Shown piece by piece: positions 1-9,126 of a stretch of 64,000 bases of DNA. The DNA comes from Anaerobaca sp035448545 (lineage in GTDB: Bacteria > Planctomycetota > Phycisphaerae > Sedimentisphaerales > Anaerobacaceae). Below the pieces are notes generated by a model, which saw nothing but the letters and a program-made list of their open reading frames with translations, was not told where the DNA came from and made no database searches. The DNA lies in NCBI GenBank assembly GCA_035448545.1, contig DAOTJE010000025.1, positions 1-64,000 of the forward strand, in the 5' to 3' direction. The number at the start of each line of letters is the position of its first letter. Positions within the stretch are counted from its first letter, which is position 1. The position numbers and the translations under genes are program-made.

Positions 1-739
1 TGAAGTCCTTTGCGCAGGCCGCTGACTTCAGCCGGACAGACTCCGTCCCCGTCGGTTCCATCGCCACTTGGGCATCGGACGTCAGACCCCGGCGGCAGGC
101 AGTCGGAGCCTGGCGGAACAAGCCGTAACTGCCGCAACCAGGATCAGCGAGAACGGCAGGGTCTGGAGCGACGACTGTGCCCGGCGCGCAACCATGAAGA
201 GACAGGAGAACTTGGGATACTTACTACGGGCAGGGAAATGCCCCCGAAATGTTTCCTGAGCCGCAGCCGGACGGCGCAATACCCGCCTGCACACGAGGCG
301 GTCCTTCGCCCAGAAACCTCCTGGAATCCCCTCGACCACAGGGCGTGCCCACACACGCCCCTTCCTGCCCAATCACTCAGGGCAAACATCTGTAATCCCT
401 TTCTCCCGCATCACCCCCTCGATACCCACACGCTACACCGAGGCCGACACACCTCTCCCATTCGCTGGATCAGCCACGAGCGCCTTGCGGCCCCCAAACG
501 GCTGTTGGCCACGGAACCACAACACACGGAACAGTACGTTCGAGCGCTGTCACAGACAATCGTGGAAGCTACGGGGATTCGCAGGCAATCTGGGTCTGCC
601 GTTCTCGGATGCACGTGGAAACCCCGTAGGAGATCGGATCACGAGATCAGGGACGTGCCGGAGCACCCGAACGAGGAGGAGAGGAAAGGGTGTTTGTTGA
701 ACGCGCGCTGTGCGTACAACCAGGGGCGGAAGAGGCGGA
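1..739. other. Long stretch with no supportable gene
   Basis: No convincing gene is seen here. The open frames on both strands are rich in arginine, proline and serine. They lack a recognisable domain and a good ribosome-binding site, and they overlap each other as expected for random frames in G+C-rich DNA. The stretch lies downstream of the minus-strand response regulator that ends at 740. It could hold a decayed gene, but nothing in it was recognised. Confidence 0.5.
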
Positions 740-1375
740 CTAACTGCGATCGAACGGCAACGACAACTGCTCTCGATGCAACTGTCTGGGCATTCTCACG
801 ATGGCCACTTCCCGGATCAGGTCGACCGGGTTGTCCACGCCGAACTTGTGCATGATTCGACGGCGTTGATCCTCGATGGTTCGAACCGAACGGTGCCGCA
901 GCCTTGCGATTTCCTTGTTACCTTTGCCGTCCAGGATCAGACGTAAGACCTCGATCTCTGACCTGGTCAGCGGCTTGCGCACCCCCTCGCGCGCACGCCT
1001 TCTGTGCTTCAGCGCCGCTTCGACAGCCGCCAGAAAGGAATCTCGCCCCAGAGGCTTCTGCAGGAAGTTGGCCGCCCCCGCCGCCATCACCTCAACGGCC
1101 ATCTCCACATTCCCGTAACCCGTGACCACCAGAACCGGCAGGGAAGGAGTTCTGCACTTGACTTCGCTGAGCAGCTCGATGCCATCCATGCCAGGCAAGA
1201 CCACATCCGTGATGAGCAGATCGCACCGCGCGGAACGCATCTTCACAAGACAGGTCGTTGCGGAGTCAAAACAGCGAACTTCGTAGCCAGCCTGCTCCAG
1301 AGTTCGACGCAAGGCTTCGCACACGTCAGGCTCGTCATCGACGACAAAAACATGTTGTCTTTCGTTTTCCTCCAT
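740..1375 (-). CDS. FixJ/NarL-type response regulator (receiver + LuxR HTH)
   Basis: A DNA-binding response regulator of 211 residues. The N-terminal receiver keeps the acidic pair (VDDEPD), the phospho-acceptor aspartate (LLITDVVLPGMDG), the conserved threonine (VVTGYG) and the lysine (LQKPL). The C-terminal half is a LuxR-type helix-turn-helix (LTRSEIEVLRLI, then GNKEIARL and RTIEDQRR), as in FixJ-like transcription activators. I chose the ATG at 1375 because the receiver begins just after it; the open frame extends 37 codons further without domain content. The gene starts inside the end of the sensor gene (41-nt overlap), so the two are translated from one message and form a two-component pair. 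The target genes are not evident. Confidence 0.9.
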   Translation of the reverse strand: MEENERQHVFVVDDEPDVCEALRRTLEQAGYEVRCFDSATTCLVKMRSARCDLLITDVVLPGMDGIELLSEVKCRTPSLPVLVVTGYGNVEMAVEVMAAGAANFLQKPLGRDSFLAAVEAALKHRRRAREGVRKPLTRSEIEVLRLILDGKGNKEIARLRHRSVRTIEDQRRRIMHKFGVDNPVDLIREVAIVRMPRQLHREQLSLPFDRS

Positions 1376-2609
1376 TCTGACCCCGTTGCACACTCGCATG
1401 ATCGAGAATCGGAAGACAGACGAAAAACGTGGAACCCCGCCCGGGGATACTCTCGCGCCGGATCGTCCCGCCAGCCCGGACCACAATATCCCACGCTACG
1501 TGAAGCCCCAGGTCCACTGCTTGGGGGGCAGGTTCCGCCTGGAAGGAGCGATCCGACGCGATACTCGAATCCTCCTTCTCGACAAGGTGATTGTCGCACG
1601 AAAAATGCAGCTCAACGCAATGATCCTTCACCTCATAACCAACGGTGATGCAATGGTGCCTCTTCCCGTCGGCAAAGCGCATGAGATACTCGATCAAAGC
1701 GTAGAACAACTGCTCGGCATCTCCCTCGGCCATCCGCACCGGCGGCCACTCATCGCGGTTGCCGATACGAATCACCGTGTTGGCCGCTCGAGCCCGCGCC
1801 TCCAGCAGTCGTACAACCCTCGTCAGACTCGCGGCCAGATCCACGGCATGAACCAACCGGTTGCGCGAGCCTGTCTCGGCAAAACTGCGAAATTCTTCGA
1901 CTCGGGTCGCCAGGGCACCGATCGCTCGAAGAGCCGCGTCGAGGTCCCGTCCCGCGTCTTCGCGAGACGGCATCCCATCCAGTCTGGCCAGGGCGCTCTC
2001 CACAGACATGCCGATCGCCGTCAAAAACTGAGGAAGGCTTTGCATCAGGCTGCAACTGACTTTGCCGATCGACGCCAGCCGTCCAATCTGAATCATCTGC
2101 GCGCGGCAGAGGTCCAGCTCCCGCGCTCTTCGCGCCGGCTCGCCCGCATCCCTCCCATGACGAATCAGACCTTCCAGGATGTCCATCATCCGAGGCACAG
2201 CCCTGACGATGGACCGAAGCAGTCTGTCCCTCTCTCTGAGCCGGGCCTGGAGTCTCTCTCGCTCCGTAATGTCCGTGAAGAACATGCCCACGGCAACGGT
2301 CCGTCCGTTTTGGGTGATGGGCCCGATGCGGGCCTCGCAGGAGAGAGCGCCATCACCGTTGGCAGAGAAGCACACGACCTGGCTGATCCTCTCTCCCGTT
2401 TGGAGCACGCCGGCGATCAATTCCCGCACCTTCTCACGATGATCGGCCGACAGGAAATCATAGATGCACCGACCGACAACGCTTTCTCGACCTCCGGACA
2501 GTACGGGGGACACGTGATTGACGTACGAGATAACACCGTTGCCATCTACTACGACGACGCGGTCGCAGGTGCATTGCAGCAGAGAATCCCACCTCTCGTC
2601 GGGCACCAT
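1335..2609 (-). CDS. PAS-domain sensor, degenerate histidine kinase
   Basis: A soluble sensor of 424 residues: a PAS domain near the N-terminus (VVVVDGNGVISYVNHVSP through FFTDITERE), a helical linker, a DHp-like helix pair and an ATPase-like C-terminus. The DHp motif IGRLASIGKVSCSLMQSLP aligns with the usual GxLAAGVAHEINNP, but the phospho-acceptor histidine is a glutamine (residue 190, codon 2040-2042). The N-box reads LFYALIEYL with no asparagine, and the DxGxG box is replaced by SCDNHLVEK. The late G-box (DLGLHVAWDIVVRAGG, then GRGSTFFVCLP) is kept. The fold is therefore family-typical but the catalytic residues are missing, so this may be a pseudokinase. The start at 2609 is the first ATG before the PAS domain; no clear Shine-Dalgarno supports it, and the frame is open to 2843. 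Confidence 0.8.
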   Translation of the reverse strand: MVPDERWDSLLQCTCDRVVVVDGNGVISYVNHVSPVLSGGRESVVGRCIYDFLSADHREKVRELIAGVLQTGERISQVVCFSANGDGALSCEARIGPITQNGRTVAVGMFFTDITERERLQARLRERDRLLRSIVRAVPRMMDILEGLIRHGRDAGEPARRARELDLCRAQMIQIGRLASIGKVSCSLMQSLPQFLTAIGMSVESALARLDGMPSREDAGRDLDAALRAIGALATRVEEFRSFAETGSRNRLVHAVDLAASLTRVVRLLEARARAANTVIRIGNRDEWPPVRMAEGDAEQLFYALIEYLMRFADGKRHHCITVGYEVKDHCVELHFSCDNHLVEKEDSSIASDRSFQAEPAPQAVDLGLHVAWDIVVRAGGTIRRESIPGRGSTFFVCLPILDHASVQRGQNGGKRKTTCFCRR

Positions 2610-3635
2610 GGAAGTTGGACTCGACCGCGTCCGTGGATCGCAAGCGTGAATCGCCCCCGGCCATTCTACAGGACTGCCGGCATGCACCACTGCCCGCGTG
2701 TGTCCTCGTCTGCCTGCCACACACCCATGTCCAGCCGGTGTTTGACGATCGTGGACGCACTCCGCGCCCTCCACTGTTGCCCGATCGGTGGCCGGAAGCT
2801 GTCGACGATTCAACCGCGACTCCACTGACGTCTCCCTGTCCATGTGGCCTATCCCCTCGCCACACTGCGCAAGCCTGCCCTTCCCATGTCAAACCGTCCT
2901 GTCATCGGCCTGGGTCGGGCCGTTTGACAAGCAGGTTGGATACGCGACCCCGTCGAATCGCAGCAAGACGCTACATAGGGCACTGCGTTTCGTGACCACG
3001 CGGACCCAGCCCGGATCCGGCAGGCGATGCGATTTCAGGGCATGCTTGGCCTTTTTCTCCCGCGCGGCAATCCGCCACGACGAAGAGCAATGACTCCCAA
3101 AGACGCTGCGTGATGAGAACCACCCGTGATGGAGCAACACACCAATGAAGACCCGCGCGACCGTTCCGGCTGGCGCCGATCGACATCCCTTTCATCCCCC
3201 TGAACCTTTTTTGCATCGAATGCTATGCGTTGTCAACAGAAATCGGCGAAGAAAACTCGTCTTTCAAGATGGAGACTCTGCGTGAGATGGAAAACCTCTT
3301 TCTTACGGGGTGCCCGGATCAAGAGCCAAGCCGTGAGAACCGATCCACGACGCGCGCATAGCCTCGCTAGTTCTTATGGGCCGCCCGGAGCAGAGCCGAA
3401 AGGACTCCCGCCGCAGCGTCAGGCTTCGCCGCAGAATACGTAGTCACCACAATTGATCGCCGTGTGCAAAGCGGATACTCCTTCGAGTAGCCGCTCTGAG
3501 ATGGAGTCCTTTGACCGTACGCGCGACGCACGGAGCGTGCAGTGGTTCCTCGGATCGCTGTCGCGCAAGTGTGATCGGTGAGGGAAGGGCCGATCGTAAT
3601 AGGCAACAGAAATCTGTTTTGCACGGAGGTGCCTT
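2610..3635. other. Intergenic stretch between sensor gene and cysteine-rich gene
   Basis: About 1 kb without a supportable gene between two divergent genes. The minus-strand sensor frame is open up to 2843, but the extra residues have no domain character. The rest holds only short overlapping frames. The base composition is lower in G+C around 3200-3300, which fits a promoter region, but no confident promoter was picked. Confidence 0.45.
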
Positions 3636-4094
3636 ATGAGAAAGTTCGGGTTATTGCTGCTCTTGGTGCTTGGCACCAGCGGCGCCGCCTTCGGACGGTG
3701 TGAGATCGACATCATCATCGACGAGATCACCTGCGGTCAACCCATCACGGGAAGCACGCTGATCACATGTCCTGGTGCATGCACCTATTCCGGCGTGACC
3801 AAAACCTACGTGGGCAACACCCTCTGCGCCGACGTCTACATCGATTGTACGTGCACCTGCGGCAGTTCGGTCGTTCCCACACACGGAAAGGTCTTCAATG
3901 AAGCGGTGTGCGGCAGGTATATGGTGGTGGTCCGCGTATGGTGCAACTACACGGGCTGCGGGTGTTTACCGTACAGTTGCTATCCGCAGCCGGTCTTCTG
4001 CGGCCTGGCGATGAAGACCTTCACGGTCTGCTGTGACGACTGTGGCTGCTACCCATGCCGTTGTATACCGCTCCAACCCTGCTGCCCCCAGTAG
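3636..4094 (+). CDS. Secreted cysteine-rich small protein
   Basis: An exported protein of 152 residues that I do not recognise. A signal peptide covers about residues 1-20 (basic start, leucine-rich core, then AAFG). The mature part has 22 cysteines, spread along the chain as single residues and as CxC, CC and CxxC pairs. They are densest near the C-terminus (VCCDDCGCYPCRC and QPCCPQ). This pattern suggests a small disulfide-bonded extracellular or cell-wall protein, or a metal-binding one; the sequence alone does not decide. A strong GGAGG lies 6 nt before the ATG. The gene stands alone, with long empty flanks on both sides. Confidence 0.75.
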   Translation: MRKFGLLLLLVLGTSGAAFGRCEIDIIIDEITCGQPITGSTLITCPGACTYSGVTKTYVGNTLCADVYIDCTCTCGSSVVPTHGKVFNEAVCGRYMVVVRVWCNYTGCGCLPYSCYPQPVFCGLAMKTFTVCCDDCGCYPCRCIPLQPCCPQ

Positions 4095-4462
4095 GGATGG
4101 TGTCGGCCGCACGCCAGACCGGCCGTCGTAAGGGAACCGGCGGGTTGTCCTGGCGAGAGTACCTTACCATGCCCGCCGGCAGATCGAGAGGAGGAGGTCC
4201 TTCCCCAACAGAGGAGGGTGACTTTTTCTTCGTGCTCCTGTTGACGCGGCAGGCTTCAGGGCCGAAAGAATGTGCCGGAACAAGCAGGGGCGATCACATC
4301 TGGCTGTCCACAACCAACCTCGCTCGCCGCCGCCACAGGCGACAAAGAGACACTGGCACACGGGGGGAATACTCCGTATCTTGTATGCTTGCCGTCTGCA
4401 ACGATCGCGGTTGCAGGCAGGTCGTGAGTGGGTTGGCATGGATATGGATAAGGAGAACGAGC
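4095..4462. other. Intergenic stretch upstream of the SGNH hydrolase
   Basis: Some 370 bp without a supportable gene. The frame of the downstream hydrolase is open through it, but those residues resemble no protein and the hydrolase's Tat signal starts only at 4463. An 8-bp inverted repeat (4137-4144 and 4172-4179, 27-nt loop) is the only structure noticed, and it has no T-run. Confidence 0.4.
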
Positions 4463-5254
4463 ATGACGGAATGCGGCGCAACGAAGGACGCTACTACACG
4501 ACGTGAATTCATTGGCAAGACCGCGGCGACGACGGCGGCGGCATTGACCGCCTCATCGCTCTTGCCTTCGATGGGCTGCTCCAACTCAATGGTGCGTCTG
4601 ACGGGCAAGAAAGGCGGACTGATCAGGTCGGGCGACGTTGTCCTGTTCCAGGGCGACTCCATCACAGACGCCGGGCGAGACCGGCAGCGCGAGGGCCATG
4701 CCAATGACGTGCGGGCGCTGGGGACGGGCTATGCCCTTCTGGCCGCCGCTGCCCTGCTGGCCAATCACCCCGAGGCGAAACTGACGATCTACAATCGCGG
4801 CATCAGCGGACACAAGGTCTTCCAGCTCGCCGAACGTTGGGATAAGGACTGCCTCGCCCTGAAACCCGACATCGTCAGCATCCTGATCGGCGTCAACGAC
4901 ATCTGGCACAGGCTCGACGGCAGGTACGACGGTACGGTCGAGCACTACGAGCGGGACTATCGGGCCCTTCTCGAACGGACGAAGCGAGAGCTTCCCGGCG
5001 TGAGGCTCGTGATCTGCGAACCGTTCGTGCTGCGCTGCGGCGCCGTGAACGAGAAATGGTTCCCCGATTTCGACGGGTATCGGGCCGCGGCCAAGCGCGT
5101 CGCGAGCGCGTTCGATGCCGTGTTCATCCCGTTCCAGACGATGTTCGACGAGGCGGTGCGGACGACCACACCCGCCTATTGGGCGGGCGATGGCGTGCAC
5201 CCCACCCTCGCCGGCGCCTCGCTGATGGCCCAGACCTGGCTCCAGGCCGTCTGA
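4463..5254 (+). CDS. Tat-exported SGNH/GDSL hydrolase lipoprotein
   Basis: A 263-residue esterase-type hydrolase of the SGNH superfamily, probably acting on acyl groups of carbohydrates or other esters outside the cytoplasm. The N-terminus has a twin-arginine motif (TTRREFIGKT) followed by an alanine-rich segment and a lipobox ending at Cys39 (SMGC), so it is likely a Tat-exported lipoprotein. The four family blocks are present: GDSIT with nucleophile Ser66, NRGISG, GVND with Asn145, and GDGVHP with Asp243 and His246. The ATG at 4463 is preceded by AAGGAGAAC; the longer open frame upstream lacks a signal sequence. The true substrate cannot be read from the sequence. Confidence 0.88.
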   Translation: MTECGATKDATTRREFIGKTAATTAAALTASSLLPSMGCSNSMVRLTGKKGGLIRSGDVVLFQGDSITDAGRDRQREGHANDVRALGTGYALLAAAALLANHPEAKLTIYNRGISGHKVFQLAERWDKDCLALKPDIVSILIGVNDIWHRLDGRYDGTVEHYERDYRALLERTKRELPGVRLVICEPFVLRCGAVNEKWFPDFDGYRAAAKRVASAFDAVFIPFQTMFDEAVRTTTPAYWAGDGVHPTLAGASLMAQTWLQAV

Positions 5255-5331
5255 AAACACGGCCGGAATTGACCCCTCCATCGCCTCCAAAATGGTGTAT
5301 GGTTTACGTAGCAGGAAATGGAGGGTCGGTC

Positions 5332-5715
5332 ATGAGCCAACAATCACATGCCAGGTCTGTCGTAACGCCGTCTTCGCCCTGGGATAGGTTCCAGTCTCAC
5401 TTCGAGCCGGCAGATTCTCGGACCATGAGGAGACCGTGGCCGGCCGGGATTCTCCCCTCTGCGATCGCACTGGTGTCGATGTCGATCGCCACGGTAGCCA
5501 CCATCGTGGTCATCGTAACCACGGTAGCCAGCGCCGGACTTTGGATCCGGAGTCCGGAGGACACCTGGTCGCGATGGAGCTCCAGCGCGGAGCTGCGATT
5601 CAGCGACAACATCGCCGGACCCTCGGGCTACACCCCGGTCGTCGAAGATCAGATGATCGAGCTGGCGATCGACGAGGAGTATGCCGATGCGGCGTTCGTC
5701 GTGCCGGAGCCGTAG
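5332..5715 (+). CDS. Small single-pass membrane protein
   Basis: A 127-residue protein of unknown function. About 35 polar residues are followed by one long hydrophobic segment (from IALVSMSIATVATIVVIV onward, near residues 37-60). The C-terminal part is acidic and outward-facing or soluble. A good ribosome-binding site (GGAGGG) precedes the ATG at 5332. The frame is open much further upstream, but there it overlaps the SGNH hydrolase gene. It lies between that gene and the convergent pyruvate kinase gene. No family was recognised. Confidence 0.55.
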   Translation: MSQQSHARSVVTPSSPWDRFQSHFEPADSRTMRRPWPAGILPSAIALVSMSIATVATIVVIVTTVASAGLWIRSPEDTWSRWSSSAELRFSDNIAGPSGYTPVVEDQMIELAIDEEYADAAFVVPEP

Positions 5716-5736
5716 CTCACGGCCATCAAACGCCGG

Positions 5737-6762
5737 TTATTGCAGAGAAGCCCGGGCCTTCTCGGTGAATTTGATGATCTCGTTCATCATGGCGACCGAT
5801 TCGGATGGGAACTTCCCCACCGCGGTCTCACCCGAGAGCATGACGTAATCCGTTCCATCAAGGATCGCGTTGGCCACGTCGGCGACTTCCGCACGCGTCG
5901 GGCGGCTGTGCTCGGTCATGTGCTCGAGCATCTGCGTCGCCGTGATCACGAACTTGCCCGCCTCGTTGCACTTGCGGATGATGCGTTTCTGGATGATGGG
6001 GACCTCGTAGATCGGGATGGCCACGCCCATGTCGCCCCGCGCGATCATGATGCCGTCGGCCGCGTCGATGATCGAGTCGATGTTGTCGATGGCCTGGCGG
6101 TTCTCGATCTTGGCAACGATGCGGCACTTTGGCAGGGGCGGCTTGACGATCGCAGCAACCTCGCGGACGTCTGCGGCGTTCCGCACGAACGACAGCGCGA
6201 CGAAATCGACGTGACGCGCGATGCCGAAGCGGAGGTCCCGCTTGTCCTTGTCCGTCATGGCGCCGAAGGCCAGGTCGGCGCCGGGCATGTTGATACCCTT
6301 GCGCTCTTTCAGGATCCCCCCTTCCACCACAACCGCCTTGAGACTCGTCGCGGTACTCTCCTTGACGCGAAGGATCAGGTTGCCGTCGTCGATGAAGATG
6401 AGCTGGCCCGGTCGGATTCGCGTCAGATCGCCCCGATAGTCAAACGGAATGGTCTTGTGCCCCGAGGCCGTCTCGTCGTTGGTCAACCAGACGACGGACT
6501 GGTTCTTCAGTTCCCGCGTCTTACTGCCGTGGAACCGCCCCACCCGAATGCGAAATCCCTCCAGGTCCTGCATGATGCGGATGTGACGGCGGTACCGGGC
6601 GTTGAGCCGGCAGACCAGCTCGATGGCCTCACCGTGCTGGGCATGCGTGCCATGGGAGAAATTCAGGCGGACCACATCGAGCCCCGCCATAAACATCTTC
6701 CGCAGCACCGTCGCGTTGGCGCTGGCGGGACCCAACGTTGCCACGATCTTGGTCTTGGGCAT
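5737..6762 (-). CDS. pyk: Short pyruvate kinase (catalytic A/B domains only)
   Basis: Pyruvate kinase makes pyruvate and ATP from phosphoenolpyruvate and ADP in the last step of glycolysis. All catalytic blocks are present: KIVATLGPAS, RLNFSHG (Arg32, Asn34), the AKIEN block (Lys218, Glu220), ARGDMGV (Asp244), ITATQMLEHM (Thr274) and the late RPTRAEVADVANA/VMLSGETA block. The protein is 341 residues, against about 470 for usual enzymes, and stops just after the A domain. The C-terminal regulatory domain is therefore absent, not merely cut by a frameshift: the frame ends with a clean TAA. GGAAAGGAG precedes the ATG. It may be unregulated or have a specialised role. Confidence 0.88.
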   Translation of the reverse strand: MPKTKIVATLGPASANATVLRKMFMAGLDVVRLNFSHGTHAQHGEAIELVCRLNARYRRHIRIMQDLEGFRIRVGRFHGSKTRELKNQSVVWLTNDETASGHKTIPFDYRGDLTRIRPGQLIFIDDGNLILRVKESTATSLKAVVVEGGILKERKGINMPGADLAFGAMTDKDKRDLRFGIARHVDFVALSFVRNAADVREVAAIVKPPLPKCRIVAKIENRQAIDNIDSIIDAADGIMIARGDMGVAIPIYEVPIIQKRIIRKCNEAGKFVITATQMLEHMTEHSRPTRAEVADVANAILDGTDYVMLSGETAVGKFPSESVAMMNEIIKFTEKARASLQ

Positions 6763-6945
6763 CGGCTTTATACTCCTTTCCGGCCGTTGTATACCTTCTC
6801 AACAGACCGCATCAGTCTACCGTCGGCGACGGAGTATCTTCAACCAAATATCCTTTGGGCCCGACAGCGGATGTGGTAATCTGCCTCGCACGCGCCGCGG
6901 GAATCCCGGCACGTGACGCCGTGAAAGGAATAGGAGAAACTGAGC

Positions 6946-7619
6946 ATGCAGGTGGTTGTCATCCTTGGAATTATCGCCCTGATCGTCGTCGGGGCAATCA
7001 TGGGACATGCGGCTGCCAAGAGGCGCCGTGAGGAGATGCTCGCTCTGGCGGCCCGGCTGGGTCTGCACTTCGATCCCGGTAAGGATAAAGACCTCGCCCG
7101 TCGCTTCGAGTTCCTCGACAAACTCCGGCAGGGCTCCAATCGCTACGCGTTCAACGTTCTGGCAGGCCGCTACCAGGACCACGACGTCACGATCTTCGAT
7201 TATCACTACGAGACGCACTCCACCGACTCCAAGGGCCATCAGCAAACGCATCACCACTACTTCTCGTTCTTCCTGCTGCGCCTGCCGGCGTCGTTTCCCG
7301 AACTGACCATCGGGCCGGAAGGGTTCTTCTCCAAGATCGCCCAAGCCATCGGTTACGATGACATCGATTTCGAGTCGCACGAGTTCAGCCGCACGTTCTG
7401 CGTCCGCTCGAAGGATAAGAAATTCGCATACGATGTGTGCAACGCGAAGATGATCGAGTATCTCCTGGCCCATCGCGACCTGACGATCGAGATCGAGCGG
7501 GACGCACTGGCGATCTCGTTCAACCGCCGGCTGAAACCCGAGCAGATCGAACCCAATCTGCGGAGACTGATCCAGGTCCGTTCGTTGCTGCCCGAATACC
7601 TGTTTGCACGGAGCTGACT
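6946..7619 (+). CDS. Membrane-anchored protein of unknown function, upstream of lemA
   Basis: The coding frame ends with the TGA at 7615-7617. This 223-residue protein has one N-terminal membrane helix (about residues 2-22) followed by a basic stretch (AKRRREEM), so the rest should be cytoplasmic. The soluble part contains a histidine-rich patch (TDSKGHQQTHHHYF) and otherwise mixed alpha/beta character. I do not recognise the family. AGGAG sits 9 nt before the ATG. The lemA-like gene begins 2 nt after the stop codon, so the two are one operon and probably work in the same membrane complex. The divergent pyruvate kinase gene shares the 183-bp upstream region. Confidence 0.75.
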
Positions 7620-8183
7620 ATGTGGGTGCCGTTTGCCGTTCTCGCCGTCGTCGTCCTGCCGCCGATTCTGTACGTGGTGCTGACGTACAACACGCTGGTC
7701 GCCCTGCGCAATCACATTCGCGACGCGTGGGCCAACATCGACACGGAGCTGAAACGCCGCTACGACCTGATTCCGAATCTTGTCGCGACGGTCAAAGGCT
7801 ACGCCGCTCACGAGAAGGAAATCCTCGAGCGCGTCACCCGGCTGCGGGCCCAGTGCATGGCCAGCCAGGGCCGTCCGAATCAGCAGGCGGTCGATGAAAA
7901 CCAACTGGTGGCGGCCTTGCAGAAACTGATGCTCGTCGTGGAGAACTACCCGCAATTGAAGGCGGATCGGAACTTCCTCGAACTCCAGAAGGAACTGGTC
8001 AACACGGAGGACCGTATCCAGGCGGCGCGGCGCTTCTTCAACGGCAACGTCCGCGACTATCGCAACAAGTGCGAGACGTTTCCCAGCAGCCTCATCGCGG
8101 GGGCGTTCGGCTTCCAGGGCGAGGACTACTTCAACGTCGATCCGGCCGTCCGCGCGGCGCCCGGTGCCGAGTTCAACTCGTGA
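7620..8183 (+). CDS. lemA: LemA family membrane protein
   Basis: A 187-residue LemA-family protein: one N-terminal membrane helix, then a helical bundle exposed outside the membrane. The family signature is clear: YNTLVALRNHIRDAWANID, then ELKRRYDLIPNLVATVKGY and HEKEILERVT, with a later NFLELQKELVNTEDRI block. The cellular role of LemA proteins is poorly defined; they often sit next to other membrane proteins, as here. The start at 7620 is 2 nt after the preceding stop, fitting translational coupling. The longer upstream frame overlaps the previous gene and was rejected. Confidence 0.88.
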   Translation: MWVPFAVLAVVVLPPILYVVLTYNTLVALRNHIRDAWANIDTELKRRYDLIPNLVATVKGYAAHEKEILERVTRLRAQCMASQGRPNQQAVDENQLVAALQKLMLVVENYPQLKADRNFLELQKELVNTEDRIQAARRFFNGNVRDYRNKCETFPSSLIAGAFGFQGEDYFNVDPAVRAAPGAEFNS

Positions 8184-8292
8184 CACGCCCAAACGGGACA
8201 CGCAGCACTGACGAATCCCCTGCTGTTCATTGAGGAGGTAACGGGCCGCCGGCACCGGGAACACGACGGTCCGCGAATTGAACGGGCCGGCT

Positions 8293-9126
8293 TCATTTTT
8301 CCGGCTCGACGCGCTGGATCGAGATGATCCGGACCGGGTCGATCGGCAGGTGCTTACCGGTCACCGGAACCTCGCCGATCCGATCGACCACATCCATACC
8401 TTTGACCACCTCGCCGAAAACGGTATGCTTGCCCGTCAGCCAGGGTGTGTCCACCAGATTGATGAAGAACTGCGAACCGTTCGTGTTCGGGCCGGAATTG
8501 GCCATTGCCAGAGACCCTCGCTTGGGGGGGTGCGACTGCAGCTTGCTGTTGTACTTGTATCCCAGATTGACGTATGCCTCCTTGAGGCTCATCGCGCGAA
8601 CGCGCTGGTTCACTTCCTCCTGCCGCGCCGCAAGCTGCTCGTCGGAGGTGATCCCCATGGCCCGAAACAGCGGACGCAGCACCGTGTTGTTGAAATCCTC
8701 CTGGGACCGGATGTTGAGCCAAGGATGCGGTCGGCCCTGCTCGTCGAGGACGTTCCGTTTGTCGAGCCCGAGCGCGTCAGCGTTGATCTCGTCCTCAAAC
8801 TTGTAGCCCGGCCCGCCCTCTCCGGTTCCCAGCGGGCAGCCGCCCTGGATCATGAAGCCTTTGATGACGCGGTGGAAGGTCAGACCGTTGTAGTAGGCCT
8901 TCCGAACCTCGTGCTTTGTCTTTGGATCAACGAAGACCTTGGTCCCCTCGGCCAGTCCGAGGAAGTTCTCGACCGTCTTGGGGGCCTCTTTGGCGTACAG
9001 CCGGACGATGATGTCGCCCTTATTGGTCTTGATCAAGCAGTGGGGATCCGACGACGGTTCATTGGGCTCGCCGGCCATGACGGCTCCACAAAGACAGAAA
9101 ACCAGGGCTGCTGCGGTCCGATTCAT
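8293..9126 (-). CDS. Exported cyclophilin-type peptidyl-prolyl isomerase
   Basis: A 277-residue cyclophilin, which catalyses cis-trans isomerisation of prolyl bonds during folding of exported proteins. The N-terminus is a short signal peptide ending near residue 19 (AVMAGEP). Cyclophilin motifs are plain: APKTVENFLGL, YYNGLTFHRVIKGFMIQGG, then SLAMANSGPNTNGSQFFINL and the HTVFGEVVKGMDVVD block. Between the two halves lies an insertion of roughly 90 residues (DEINADALGL to NLGYKYNS) that is larger than in minimal bacterial cyclophilins. AAAGGAG precedes the ATG. The gene appears monocistronic, with a TATAAT-like box on the minus strand near 9172-9177. Confidence 0.9.
   Translation of the reverse strand: MNRTAAALVFCLCGAVMAGEPNEPSSDPHCLIKTNKGDIIVRLYAKEAPKTVENFLGLAEGTKVFVDPKTKHEVRKAYYNGLTFHRVIKGFMIQGGCPLGTGEGGPGYKFEDEINADALGLDKRNVLDEQGRPHPWLNIRSQEDFNNTVLRPLFRAMGITSDEQLAARQEEVNQRVRAMSLKEAYVNLGYKYNSKLQSHPPKRGSLAMANSGPNTNGSQFFINLVDTPWLTGKHTVFGEVVKGMDVVDRIGEVPVTGKHLPIDPVRIISIQRVEPEK

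Noticed and set aside
10..855. 281-residue open frame on the plus strand
   Set aside because: Arginine- and proline-rich, no domain or ribosome-binding site, and it overlaps the minus-strand response regulator.
1386..2828. 480-residue open frame on the plus strand opposite the sensor gene
   Set aside because: It lies wholly antisense to a gene with recognisable PAS and kinase-like motifs and shows no family features.
4137..4179. 8-bp inverted repeat upstream of the SGNH hydrolase gene
   Set aside because: The 27-nt loop and lack of a T-run make it a weak structure, expected by chance in G+C-rich DNA.
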